Origin: Devosia nanyangense
Lineage (GTDB): Bacteria > Pseudomonadota > Alphaproteobacteria > Rhizobiales > Devosiaceae
Reading direction: 5' to 3'
Length of the DNA: 64,000 nt
Assembly: GCA_016213505.1 (NCBI GenBank)
Contig: JACRAF010000038.1
Span: forward strand, 1 to 64,000
The notes beneath the pieces are model-generated. The model had not been told where the DNA came from. It ran no database searches and saw only the letters and a program-made list of their open reading frames with translations. The position numbers and the translations under genes were made by a program. Shown one piece after another: positions 15,719 to 24,130 of this stretch (its first letter is position 1; each line of letters starts with the position of its first letter).

Positions 15719-16131
15719 TCATTCTCGACACCAACGTTCTCTCTGAGTTCACCAAGCCGGTGACCGACCCACAGGTGTTCGCCTGGCTGGACGCACAGCC
15801 TCGGGGCGAGCTGGCCGTGACCGCCGTCACCAAGGCCGAGATGCTCGGAGGGGCGATGATCCTCGATGACGGAGCGCGAAGGCGGCGCCTCATCGAGCTG
15901 ATTGGGGCCGCGTTGGCGCCGTTCGAAGGGGCGATGTTGGCCTTCGATTCCGAAGCGGCCGCCCAGTTTGCGGCTCTGACGGCGAAGCGCCGGAGCGCCG
16001 GCCGACCGATCGGCATCATGGACGCGCAAATCGATGCGATCGCCCTCGCGCGCGGTGCTATCATCGCCACGCGCGATACAGACGACTTCTCAGGTGTTGG
16101 CGTCGAACTCATCGACCCCTGGACCGCCTGA
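15715..16131 (+). CDS. FitB/VapC-type PIN-domain ribonuclease toxin
   Basis: 138 residues, full PIN domain: MIILDTNVLSEF (catalytic Asp 5), the glutamate in TKAEMLGG (about 42), IGIMDAQIDAIALA (Asp near 103) and IATRDTDDF (Asp near 120). All four acidic residues are present, so an active toxin is expected. ATGA overlap with the antitoxin. It ends 4 bp before the convergent alaC stop. Confidence 0.88.
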   Translation: MIILDTNVLSEFTKPVTDPQVFAWLDAQPRGELAVTAVTKAEMLGGAMILDDGARRRRLIELIGAALAPFEGAMLAFDSEAAAQFAALTAKRRSAGRPIGIMDAQIDAIALARGAIIATRDTDDFSGVGVELIDPWTA

Positions 16132-16135
16132 GGCG

Positions 16136-17362
16136 CTACTTCCCCGCCGCCACCGGCAGGGGCACGACGTTGCCCTGCCCGCTCAGATTGCCGCCCAGGA
16201 ACTTCTTGATGTTGCGGGCGGCCTGGCGGATGCGCTGTTCGTTTTCGACCAGCGCGAGGCGGACATATTGATCGCCATACTCGCCGAACCCGACGCCGGG
16301 GGCGACGGCGACGCCGGTCTCTTGGATCAGAAGCTTGGCGAATTCGAGCGAGCCGAGGTGCGCATACTGGTCGGGGATCGGCGACCAGACGAACATCGTC
16401 GCCTTGGGCGACGGCAGATTCCAGCCGGCGCGGGAGAAGCTCTCGACCATCACGTCGCGGCGCTCGCGGTAGATCCTTCGCACTTCGCTGACGATGTCGT
16501 CGGTGCCGTTGAGCGCGGCGGCGGCGGCAACCTGGATCGGGGTGAAGGCGCCGTAATCGAGATACGACTTCACCCGCGTCAGCGCCGAGATCAGCCGCTC
16601 GTTGCCGACGGCGAAGCCGACGCGCCAGCCGGGCATCGAATAGGTCTTCGACATCGAGGTGAACTCGACGGCGATGTCGATGGCGCCCGGGACTTCGAGC
16701 ACGGAGGGCGGCACGTCCTCATCGAAATAGATCTCGGCGTAGGCGAGATCGGAGAGGATGAAGATGTTGTGCTCTTTGCAGTATTTCACCACCTCCTTGT
16801 AGAAATCGAGCGTGGCCGTGTAGGCGGTCGGATTGGCCGGGTAGTTCAGCACCAGCGCGATGGGTTTGGGGATCGAGTGGCGCACCGCGCGGTCGAGCGA
16901 GCGCATGAAATCCTCGTTCGGCTCGGCCGGCATCGAGCGGACAACGCCGCCCGACATGATGAAGCCAAAGGCGTGGATCGGGTAGGTCGGGTTGGGCACC
17001 AGCACCACGTCGCCCGGCGCAGTGATGGCCTGCGCCATGTTGGCGAAGCCCTCCTTGGAGCCCAGCGTCGCCACCACCTGGGTGTCGGGATTGAGTTTTA
17101 CCCCGAAGCGGCGGCCGTAGTAGCTCGCCTGGGCCTTCCTAAGACCCGCAATGCCCTTGGACGACGAATAGCGGTGGGTGCGCGGGTCGTTCACCGTCTC
17201 CTTGAGCTTGTCGACGATGTGCTGCGGCGTCGGCAGGTCGGGATTGCCCATGCCCAGGTCGATGATGTCGACCCCGGCGGCGCGGGCCTTCGCCTTGATC
17301 GGATTGATGTGCTCGAAGACGTAGGGCGGCAGGCGGCGGATGCGGTGGAAATCGTCGTTCAT
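16136..17362 (-). CDS. alaC: Alanine/LL-diaminopimelate-type aminotransferase
   Basis: 408 residues of the class I PLP aminotransferase family, AlaC group. Visible are DLGMGNPDLPTP, the cofactor-binding asparagine in LNYPANPTA, SDLAYAEIYFDE, and the PLP lysine in SMSKTYSMPGWRVGFAVG. In Hyphomicrobiales it usually stands just upstream of hom. Here ParDE, an alaC-end remnant and FitAB lie between. Its last 135 bp exist again in decayed form at 15275-15408. Confidence 0.92.
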   Translation of the reverse strand: MNDDFHRIRRLPPYVFEHINPIKAKARAAGVDIIDLGMGNPDLPTPQHIVDKLKETVNDPRTHRYSSSKGIAGLRKAQASYYGRRFGVKLNPDTQVVATLGSKEGFANMAQAITAPGDVVLVPNPTYPIHAFGFIMSGGVVRSMPAEPNEDFMRSLDRAVRHSIPKPIALVLNYPANPTAYTATLDFYKEVVKYCKEHNIFILSDLAYAEIYFDEDVPPSVLEVPGAIDIAVEFTSMSKTYSMPGWRVGFAVGNERLISALTRVKSYLDYGAFTPIQVAAAAALNGTDDIVSEVRRIYRERRDVMVESFSRAGWNLPSPKATMFVWSPIPDQYAHLGSLEFAKLLIQETGVAVAPGVGFGEYGDQYVRLALVENEQRIRQAARNIKKFLGGNLSGQGNVVPLPVAAGK

Positions 17363-17687
17363 GGGTTCCTCGGGGCGTCTGCCCGTTCGATCCGCGGCGC
17401 CGTGACAGGCGGCTTCGCCTCGTTTGAGGCGGCGATTATCGCGGAATTATGGTTTTGGCTCGGTTAAGCGGCATCGCGCCGCCCGCTCAGTCGGTCTGTC
17501 CGCCCTTCCCGGCCGCATGGCGGCCTAGCGGGAAGGGCTAACGAGCGGCCGCGCCAGCGCGCGCCCAGCCGCGTCCGGAGGGACGGGCAGACAGAACCTG
17601 CGCCATTTTCACGCTCAGCGTCATCGACGATCCAGTCGCTCGAAGAGGCCGAGTACATAGCGATGCGCCGGACGCAAGTAAACCATC
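17363..17687. other. Intergenic stretch with a large hairpin
   Basis: Between alaC and the diguanylate cyclase gene. No convincing frame. A 10-bp inverted repeat (17502-17511 with 17529-17538, GCCCTTCCCG / CGGGAAGGGC) encloses a further GCCGC/GCGGC stem, forming one long hairpin. There is no U-tract, so it is more likely an intergenic palindromic repeat or RNA-processing site than an intrinsic terminator. The alaC promoter must also be here. Confidence 0.45.
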
Positions 17688-18668
17688 CTAGCCGGCCACG
17701 ACGCGATTGCGCCCCGCATCCTTGGCGCGATAGAGCGCCGCGTCGCAGCGCGACAGCAGGGCGTCGAAGGTCCGGTCGGCCTCGCCGAAGGTCGCCACGC
17801 CCGACGATATGGTGAGACGGAGCGGACCGCTGGGCGTATCGACGGCGAGCTGCGCAATCGCGTGCCGCAGTTGTTCCGCCAGCGCCATGGCCCGCTCGAG
17901 TTCGACGCCCGGAAGCAGCAGCAGAAACTCCTCGCCGCCGATGCGGGCGAACATCGCAGAGTCGCCGTGGCACTGAGTCCGGATGACCTCGTTGGCGGCG
18001 TTGGTCAGGGCAATCAGGGCGAGGTCGCCCGAGGCGTGACCGAACGCGTCGTTGATGTGCTTGAAGTGATCGACGTCGACCATGATGGCGCTGAGGGCAA
18101 TGCGGTCGCTCCGCTCCGGATCGATATAGAGGCTCGCTTCGTAGAAGGCGTGGCGGCGGTTGTAGGCGCCGGTCATTTCGTCCGTGATGGTCATCCGCCG
18201 GAGCTTCTGCTCGGTGCGCTTGAGGTCCGAGACATCCTGCAGCAGCACCTGGATGACGGGCGTTCCCTGCCAGGGCAGCCGGCAGGAGATGAGCTTGATG
18301 TGGACCTCCGTGCCGTCGCGATGGACGATGCGGGACTCGCGGCTGTGCATCTCGATGCGGGCATTGAACGACGCGTCGAACTGCTCGCCGATCGAGGCGA
18401 TATCGTTGGGCGCGACGAAATCGAGGAAGTGGTGTCCTACCGCCTGGGCCTGGCCGATGCGCAGCATCCGGCAGGCCTCCTGATTGGCAAACAGGATGCC
18501 TTGCTGGGTGTGGATGAGCAGGCCCATCGGCATGAGATCGAGCATCATGCCCATGCGTTCCTGGGTGTCGATCAGGGCCTTTTGGGTGAGCTCTGCGGCG
18601 CTGGTCGCTTCGTCGTCTTCGAAGAACAGATCGCGAGGGTCTGCCGCTACGGCTGCACTTCCGGCCAT
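17688..18668 (-). CDS. PAS-GGDEF diguanylate cyclase
   Basis: 326 residues from ATG 18668, which has AGGAACGG upstream. A PAS domain covers about 40-150 (GLLIHTQQGILFANQEACRM, then RDGTEVHIKL). The GGDEF domain follows, with DEMTGAYNRRH (163-173), VDVDHFKHINDAFGH and the active-site GGEEF (244-248), so it should make cyclic di-GMP. The usual RxxD inhibitory site just before the active loop reads C-H-G-D, so product inhibition through that site is unlikely. No membrane segment: a soluble sensor. It sits near the polysaccharide locus, but not in it. Confidence 0.88.
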   Translation of the reverse strand: MAGSAAVAADPRDLFFEDDEATSAAELTQKALIDTQERMGMMLDLMPMGLLIHTQQGILFANQEACRMLRIGQAQAVGHHFLDFVAPNDIASIGEQFDASFNARIEMHSRESRIVHRDGTEVHIKLISCRLPWQGTPVIQVLLQDVSDLKRTEQKLRRMTITDEMTGAYNRRHAFYEASLYIDPERSDRIALSAIMVDVDHFKHINDAFGHASGDLALIALTNAANEVIRTQCHGDSAMFARIGGEEFLLLLPGVELERAMALAEQLRHAIAQLAVDTPSGPLRLTISSGVATFGEADRTFDALLSRCDAALYRAKDAGRNRVVAG

Positions 18669-18787
18669 CGAATCCGTTCCTGTTTTTTGCAGACGCCTGG
18701 CTATTGTTCCCCACCCGAAGTTAATAATTGCCCCGATGTGCCGCGACGTTCCCGCACGCCCGCGGCAAGGCCCGATTGCCTCCGGAC

Positions 18788-19807
18788 TTATCGCGGAGCA
18801 ATCACGGTCTGGTGCGACAGGAACTGCTCGGCGCTGGCGGCCCACGAAAAACCCTCGGCGTAGGAGCGGCAGAAGGCGCGCGGCACGTCCAGTGCGCCGA
18901 GGGCGGCGGCGCGCAGGTCGTTGTCGAGCACGCCCACCGGCGCCTTGCCGATGACGTCGATGGGCCCGGTCACGGGATAGGCCGCGACGGGCGTGCCGCT
19001 CGCCAGGGCTTCGAGCAGGACGAGGCCGAAGGTATCGGTGCGGCTGGGAAAGACGAAGACGTCGGCCGAAGCGAAGAGGCGCGCCAGCTCCTCGTTGTGG
19101 CGGGCGCCCAGGAAGGTCACCTCGGGATAGGCGGCCCTGAGCGACCTGAAGCTCGGGCCGTCGCCGACGACCAGCTTGGTGCCGGGCAGATCAACGCGCA
19201 GGAACGCCTCGATGTTCTTTTCGACCGCGACGCGGCCGACATAGAGAAACACCGGGCCGGGATAGGGCAATTGCTGCCGCTTGGCCGGATTGAAGAGCAC
19301 CGTGTCGACGCCCTTGGTCCACACCTCGGTATTGGTGAAGCCACGCTCGACGAGGCAGGCCTTGAGATAGGGCGTGCCGACGAGGCAGGCAGTCGCCGGG
19401 CGGTGGAACCACTTCATCATGGCGTAGCTGGCCTTGAGCGGGACCGGCACGCGGGCGCGCAGGTACTCCGGGAACTGCGTGTGGTAGGCGGTCGAGAACG
19501 GCAATTTGCGCTTGAGGCAATAGTGGCGGGCAAAGAGGCCGAGCGGCCCCTCGGTCGCAATGTGGATGGCCTCCGGCTTCAGCGCCTCGATCCTCCGGAC
19601 CACCGGGCCGGGCGTGGTCAGCGACAGCCCGATCTCGCCATAGCCCGGCATCGGGAAGGTGCGGAATTCGGCCGGCGTGATCAGGCTGACCTCGACGCCG
19701 CATTTGCGCAGTTCCTGAGCGACCATGTCGACCGAGCGCACGACGCCGTTGACCTGGGGATACCAGGCATCGGTCACGATCAGCAGCGAGCGCGGACGCA
19801 CCGGCAT
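18788..19807 (-). CDS. Family 4 glycosyltransferase (GT-B)
   Basis: About 339 residues. The N-terminal domain begins RSLLIVTDAWYPQVNGVVRS, the nucleotide-sugar domain has FLYVGRVAVEKNIEAFL, GDGPSFRSLRAAYP and the EX7E-type motif in RTDTFGLVLLEALASGTPVAA. This resembles the SqdX/alpha-mannosyltransferase branch of GT4, which glycosylates lipids at the membrane. The acceptor is unknown. ATG 19807 is preferred over a TTG three codons upstream. It follows the ATP-grasp gene with an 85-bp gap. Confidence 0.85.
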   Translation of the reverse strand: MPVRPRSLLIVTDAWYPQVNGVVRSVDMVAQELRKCGVEVSLITPAEFRTFPMPGYGEIGLSLTTPGPVVRRIEALKPEAIHIATEGPLGLFARHYCLKRKLPFSTAYHTQFPEYLRARVPVPLKASYAMMKWFHRPATACLVGTPYLKACLVERGFTNTEVWTKGVDTVLFNPAKRQQLPYPGPVFLYVGRVAVEKNIEAFLRVDLPGTKLVVGDGPSFRSLRAAYPEVTFLGARHNEELARLFASADVFVFPSRTDTFGLVLLEALASGTPVAAYPVTGPIDVIGKAPVGVLDNDLRAAALGALDVPRAFCRSYAEGFSWAASAEQFLSHQTVIAPR

Positions 19808-19892
19808 GTCGAGCAAGAAGTCCCCCGTCTACGCCGTCCGCGGCGCAGATCGACCCGGCATCTGTGCACGGGTTCCGCCGCCGCGTCGAGGC

Positions 19893-21491
19893 TCAGGCGG
19901 CACGCCCGATACTGAGGCCGATGACGACGATCGCCAGCTGGACCGCAACGAGCAGCGCGGTGACCCCGGTGAGCGTCCAGTTGAGCGTCCCGATCCGGGC
20001 GGGTTGGCGCTCGGTGTTGCCGAAGCGGCGGACGGCGACGAAGATCGCCCAGATGACGGCCACCGCGACCGGCATCTGCAGCAGCGCGAGATTGCGCGTC
20101 AGGGTGGCGGTTGGCTGCAGGTCGAGCCCCCAGCGCACGGGCAGGTCCACGCCTGGCGCGATCAGCAGGTAGCCGGCGATGGTCGTGAGAGCGCCGAGGA
20201 CGAGAAGGGCGAGGTTCAGGGGGGAGCGAAAGCGGATCATCGGAGTGTCCTTGTGGCCGGCCCGGCGGCGGCGACGCAGCTTGCGCCCCACCCGTTGAAA
20301 TAGCGCGCGTGGAACAGCCCAGCGACGGCGGAAGAATGCGTTCAGCCGCCTGATCGTCGACATCGCGCTGCTGTCCAGTACGCGGTCGAACGCGAAGCTG
20401 CGCCCCGCATAGTTCTCGTAGTAGGACCAGCACCGGTATCTGTTCCGTGCGATGTCCCACAGGCTCATCCTCGGCAGGTAGGGGAGCACCACGGCGTCCG
20501 GCACTTCGGCGTCGCCCGGAACGGCGCCATCGCCGGCCGAAGATGCCGGCGTCGAGAACGCGGCGGCGATGGCTGTGGCCGGGTCCTGACCGAAATATTT
20601 CGGGTACTCGACCCAGACGGTGGGCCGCATGTCGGCTTCGAAGAAGCTGAGCCGGCCGTCGACCTCCGACTCGATGGCGCTGACGCTCGAAAACCCGTTC
20701 GCCGCAAGCGAGCGACCGAGCTGCCGGACCTGCGCAATGAGGTTCGTGTCGCGGGCGGCACCGGGCCGGTAGCGGCGGAGGACGCTGGGGCCGAGGCCGC
20801 CTCGCTTCGCCTCGACGATCGTCGAGTACGAGAAGGTTACCAGGTCCCCGTTCCTGAAGAAGGCGCTGCAGTCGACCAGGGGGCCAGCGAGCTTCTTCTG
20901 CACCAGGAGCGGATAGGCCATACCGTCCGCAAGGCTCTGCAAATCCGCCTCGGACGCGCAGCCGCGCACCCCCTGCCCGCCACCGCCGAAATCGGACTTC
21001 AGAAAGAGGGGATAGCCGATGCCGGCGGCAGCGGCGCCCAGCTCCGCGGGACTTGCGGCGACGGCGAAGGGCGGAGTGGCGACGCCGGCTCCCGACAGCG
21101 TCCGCGACAGCCCGATCTTGGAGGCGAGGTGCCCGAAACCATCGTCCGAGCTGACAGGAAGCAGGCGGAGCTTTTCGGCCGGCGTCAGCGACGATCTGAG
21201 GACCTGCTTGAGGGCGGTATCATCCCCCGCAACGACGAGCTGGTAGCCGTCGGCAGCCTCGCGGTTTGCGGCATCGACCAGCGCGTCGCGCCTGGGCACG
21301 AGGACGAAACGGGCCACATGCCGGCACCGCGCCAGCCGGGGCGATGTGGTCATGAGACAGACCTCAAAGCCGGCACGCGACAGCAGAGCCGGGACCGGTT
21401 CCATCAGCTCGAAGCTGTGACCGAACACCAGCGCTCTCAACGATGGATCGCCGCCTGCCACTCGATTGCCCCTGCCCGCCATGCGCGGCAT
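19893..21491 (-). CDS. ATP-grasp protein fused to a C-terminal three-helix membrane domain
   Basis: 532 residues. About 1-320 is an ATP-grasp ligase-like module: LRALVFGHSFELMEPVPALL at the start, KSDFGGGGQGVRGC as the glycine-rich ATP loop, and ESEVDGRLSFFEADMRPTVW with the metal ligands. A basic linker (RKLRRRRRAGHK) leads to about 115 residues with three membrane helices resembling DUF1648-type proteins (LPVRWGLDLQP). The second part could also be translated on its own: ATG at 20240 has AAGGA at 7 nt. Substrate unknown; a membrane-linked amide- or peptide-forming ligase is plausible. Confidence 0.7.
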   Translation of the reverse strand: MPRMAGRGNRVAGGDPSLRALVFGHSFELMEPVPALLSRAGFEVCLMTTSPRLARCRHVARFVLVPRRDALVDAANREAADGYQLVVAGDDTALKQVLRSSLTPAEKLRLLPVSSDDGFGHLASKIGLSRTLSGAGVATPPFAVAASPAELGAAAAGIGYPLFLKSDFGGGGQGVRGCASEADLQSLADGMAYPLLVQKKLAGPLVDCSAFFRNGDLVTFSYSTIVEAKRGGLGPSVLRRYRPGAARDTNLIAQVRQLGRSLAANGFSSVSAIESEVDGRLSFFEADMRPTVWVEYPKYFGQDPATAIAAAFSTPASSAGDGAVPGDAEVPDAVVLPYLPRMSLWDIARNRYRCWSYYENYAGRSFAFDRVLDSSAMSTIRRLNAFFRRRWAVPRALFQRVGRKLRRRRRAGHKDTPMIRFRSPLNLALLVLGALTTIAGYLLIAPGVDLPVRWGLDLQPTATLTRNLALLQMPVAVAVIWAIFVAVRRFGNTERQPARIGTLNWTLTGVTALLVAVQLAIVVIGLSIGRAA

Positions 21492-21520
21492 CCATAGCCG
21501 CCGTGAAACGCACCGTACAA

Positions 21521-21551
21521 ACGAAAAGGCGGCCGCCCGTGGGCAACCGCC
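21521..21551 (-). terminator. Intrinsic terminator after rpsI
   Basis: On the minus strand an imperfect GC-rich hairpin (GGCGGTTGCCC, then GGGCGGCCGCC) is followed by TTTTCGTTT, 31 nt after the rpsI stop. This is the expected end of the rplM-rpsI transcript. Confidence 0.7.
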
Positions 21552-21581
21552 GTCTTCATATCGATGCTTACAGTCGGGCGC

Positions 21582-22064
21582 TTAGCGCTTGGAGAACTGG
21601 AAGCTCCGGCGGGCTTTCGCCTTGCCGTACTTCTTGCGCTCGACGACGCGGCTGTCGCGGGTGAGGAAGCCGCCCTTCTTGAGCACGGCGCGAAGCTCGG
21701 GCTCGTAGTCGGTCAGCGCCTTACTGATGCCGTGGCGCACCGCGCCGGCCTGACCCGAGAGGCCGCCGCCGGAGACGGTCGCGACGACGTCGTACTGGTC
21801 CTTGCGGGCCGCGGCGATGATCGGCTGCTGAAGGATCATCTGCAGCACGGGGCGGGCGAAGAAGGCGTTGAACTCCTTGCCGTTGATCGTGATCTTGCCG
21901 TTGCCCGGCTTGATCCAGACACGGGCGATGGCGTTCTTGCGCTTGCCGGTGGCATAGGCGCGGCCCTGGGCGTCGATCTTCTGCACGTAGACGGGCGAAG
22001 CGGCGACGACCGGAGCGGCCGAGGACGAACCGAGGTCTTCGAGCGAATTGATGGTCTCGGCCAT
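21582..22064 (-). CDS. rpsI: 30S ribosomal protein S9
   Basis: 160 residues. The conserved C-terminus reads [20 protein letters not shown] followed by [10 protein letters not shown], the invariant tail that reaches the ribosomal P site. [13 protein letters not shown] opens the globular part. A variable N-terminal extension of about 35 residues is usual in alphaproteobacteria. The ATG overlaps the rplM stop by one base (TAATG). Confidence 0.97.
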   Translation of the reverse strand: MAETINSLEDLGSSSAAPVVAASPVYVQKIDAQGRAYATGKRKNAIARVWIKPGNGKITINGKEFNAFFARPVLQMILQQPIIAAARKDQYDVVATVSGGGLSGQAGAVRHGISKALTDYEPELRAVLKKGGFLTRDSRVVERKKYGKAKARRSFQFSKR

Positions 22065-22528
22065 TAGTTGGCCCTCACGTTCTTGGAGTTCATCTTGGCG
22101 ATGTCGAGGATCGCCGGCTGCTGGGCGGTGTGCGGATGCTCGGCGCCGGCATAGACCTTGAGGTTCTTGAGCTGCTGGCGGCCGAGCGGACCCGAGGGGA
22201 TCATGCGGCGCACGGCGTTCTCGAGAACGCGCTCGGGAAAGCGCCCCTCGAGCAGTTCGCGCTGCGTCCGGTCCTTGATGCCGCCGGGGTAGCCGGTGTG
22301 CCAGAAGAATTTCCGCTGATCGAGCTTGTTGCCGGTCAGCTTGACCTTGCCCGCATTGATGACGATGACGTTGTCGCCCATGTCCATATGCGGGGTGTAG
22401 GTCGGCAGGTGCTTGCCGCGCAGGTGCAGCGCCACGATGGAAGCAAGGCGGCCGACGACCAGATCGGTGGCGTCGATCAGCACCCACTTCTTCGTGATGT
22501 CACTCGGCTTGGCCGTGTAAGTCGACAT
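22064..22528 (-). CDS. rplM: 50S ribosomal protein L13
   Basis: 154 residues with [39 protein letters not shown] and [16 protein letters not shown], all standard for L13. ATG 22528 has AAGGAAACT upstream. The open frame extends further, but without similarity. First gene of the rplM-rpsI operon. Confidence 0.97.
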   Translation of the reverse strand: MSTYTAKPSDITKKWVLIDATDLVVGRLASIVALHLRGKHLPTYTPHMDMGDNVIVINAGKVKLTGNKLDQRKFFWHTGYPGGIKDRTQRELLEGRFPERVLENAVRRMIPSGPLGRQQLKNLKVYAGAEHPHTAQQPAILDIAKMNSKNVRAN

Positions 22529-22654
22529 CGGGAGTTTCCTTGGAGAGAGCTCGGGCGGAATAGGTTCCCGCCGGTTTGGTGGGCGCTGTGTAGTGGGGGA
22601 TTTTGCGCGCGTCAAGCGGCGTGAATTCTACAAGCAAAAACAGCCACTTGTGTT

Positions 22655-22674
22655 TTCGGTATCATACTACCGAA
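22655..22674. promoter_or_regulatory. Palindrome in the rplM/dinB divergent region
   Basis: A perfect inverted repeat TTCGGTA-N6-TACCGAA lies between rplM and dinB, separate from the LexA box. It looks like a dimeric repressor site or part of a small hairpin. The binding protein is unknown. Confidence 0.3.
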
Positions 22675-22776
22675 GCGGTGAGGCCTGCATATGTTGGTCT
22701 CTCGGGGCGACGGCTACATACCGCGGAATATCCTCGGCATCCACGTCAGGCCATCGGCAAGTCCGCTTGCGCCATT

Positions 22777-22791
22777 GTTCCTGTTATGTTC
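22777..22791 (+). promoter_or_regulatory. Perfect LexA (SOS) box of dinB
   Basis: GTTC-CTGTTAT-GTTC is an exact match to the alphaproteobacterial LexA consensus GTTC-N7-GTTC and ends 29 bp before the dinB ATG, where bound LexA would block transcription. Strong support for SOS control of dinB. Confidence 0.85.
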
Positions 22792-22820
22792 TCATCGTCG
22801 GCCCGACCCTGGGCCCGCCG

Positions 22821-24068
22821 ATGCCAGCCACCGCCACCATTCTTCATGCCGATCTCGATGCGTTCTACGCCTCGGTCGAGCAGCTGCTCGATCCCTCGCT
22901 CAGGGGCAAGGCGATCGCCGTGGGCGGCGGGGTGGTGCTGGCGGCGTCCTATGAGGCCAAGGCGTTTGGGGTGCGCGGCGGGATGCCCGGGCGGCGCGCC
23001 AAGGAGCTTTGTCCGCAGCTCATCTTCGTCGGTGGCCATTTCAAGGAATACCAGCGGCTGGGCGACGCCGCGATCAAGGTGCTCGACGACTTCACCCCGC
23101 TGGTCGAACGCATCTCGATCGACGAGGCGTTCGCCGACGTTGCCGGCACGGAGCACCTCTTCGGGACCCCAGCGGTCATTGCCGAAACCGTGCGCCGGCG
23201 CGTGCGGGCCGAACTGGGCCTGCCGATCTCGGTCGGGGTGGCGCGCACCAAGCACCTTGCCAAGATCGCCTCGCAGGTGGCGAAGCCCGATGGCCTCTGC
23301 GTCGTCGATCCGGCGACCGAGCTCGAATTCCTGCACGACCTGCCGGTCGAGCTGATGTGGGGCGTCGGGCCGGCGACCAAGGCGCGGCTGGCGGCCGAGG
23401 GCGTGGTCACCATCGGGCAGTTGGCCAACACGCCGGGGCGGTCGCTCGAAAAACTGCTCGGGCCGGCGGCGAGCGAGAAGCTCCGGGCCCTCGCCTGGAA
23501 CACCGACCCGCGCGCCATCGTCACCGACCGCCGGGCGCGGTCGGCCGGGGCCCAATCGGCGCTGGGCAAAAAGCCCGTCGAGGAACGGGTGTTTCGGCCG
23601 ACACTCCGGCATCTCGCCGATCGCATCGGCTCGCGGCTGAGGGCCAAATCGCTGTCGGGGCGGACGGTAACGGTGCGGGTGCGGTTCGCCGATCTCAGCG
23701 CCGTCACCCGGGCCACGACGCTCGACGCGCCGATCGCCGCGACCACCACCCTCGCCGAAATCGCCGAGGAGCTGGTGCGCGGCGTCTTGGCAGACCACCC
23801 GGAGGAGCGGTTCATCTCGCTGCTCGCCATCGCCGTGTCGCACCTCGAACGGCAGCCGGCGCTGCAGCTCGAATTCTCGCTGGGGTTCGACGACGAAGCG
23901 CGCCGCCCGGGCACGCGGACCGGCGCGTCGCGCTGGCTCGCCGACCGGGCGATGGACAAGGTCCGCGCGCGCTTCGGCTGGGAGGCGGTCGGCTACGGCT
24001 CGGTGGTGCTGGAAGCGGCGCGCTCGGTTCCCGATGGCTTCCGCGAGCTGGCGGAGAAGGACCTGTAG
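22821..24068 (+). CDS. dinB: DNA polymerase IV (Y-family)
   Basis: 415 residues. ILHADLDAFYASVEQLLDPSL with the first catalytic aspartates, SIDEAFADV with the second acidic pair (S-I-D-E), the helix-hairpin-helix region LMWGVGPATKARLAAEGV and a little-finger domain with VTVRVRFADL. It copies past lesions at the price of errors. It is preceded by a perfect LexA box. The C-terminus lacks a recognisable clamp-binding pentapeptide at the very end, but I did not examine this in detail. Confidence 0.94.
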   Translation: MPATATILHADLDAFYASVEQLLDPSLRGKAIAVGGGVVLAASYEAKAFGVRGGMPGRRAKELCPQLIFVGGHFKEYQRLGDAAIKVLDDFTPLVERISIDEAFADVAGTEHLFGTPAVIAETVRRRVRAELGLPISVGVARTKHLAKIASQVAKPDGLCVVDPATELEFLHDLPVELMWGVGPATKARLAAEGVVTIGQLANTPGRSLEKLLGPAASEKLRALAWNTDPRAIVTDRRARSAGAQSALGKKPVEERVFRPTLRHLADRIGSRLRAKSLSGRTVTVRVRFADLSAVTRATTLDAPIAATTTLAEIAEELVRGVLADHPEERFISLLAIAVSHLERQPALQLEFSLGFDDEARRPGTRTGASRWLADRAMDKVRARFGWEAVGYGSVVLEAARSVPDGFRELAEKDL

Positions 24069-24130
24069 GCCGATGCCGGCTTGAGTCCGGGGGGCGCGCG
24101 ATGCAAGGTCGCCGCCAGAGGAGCCCGAAG

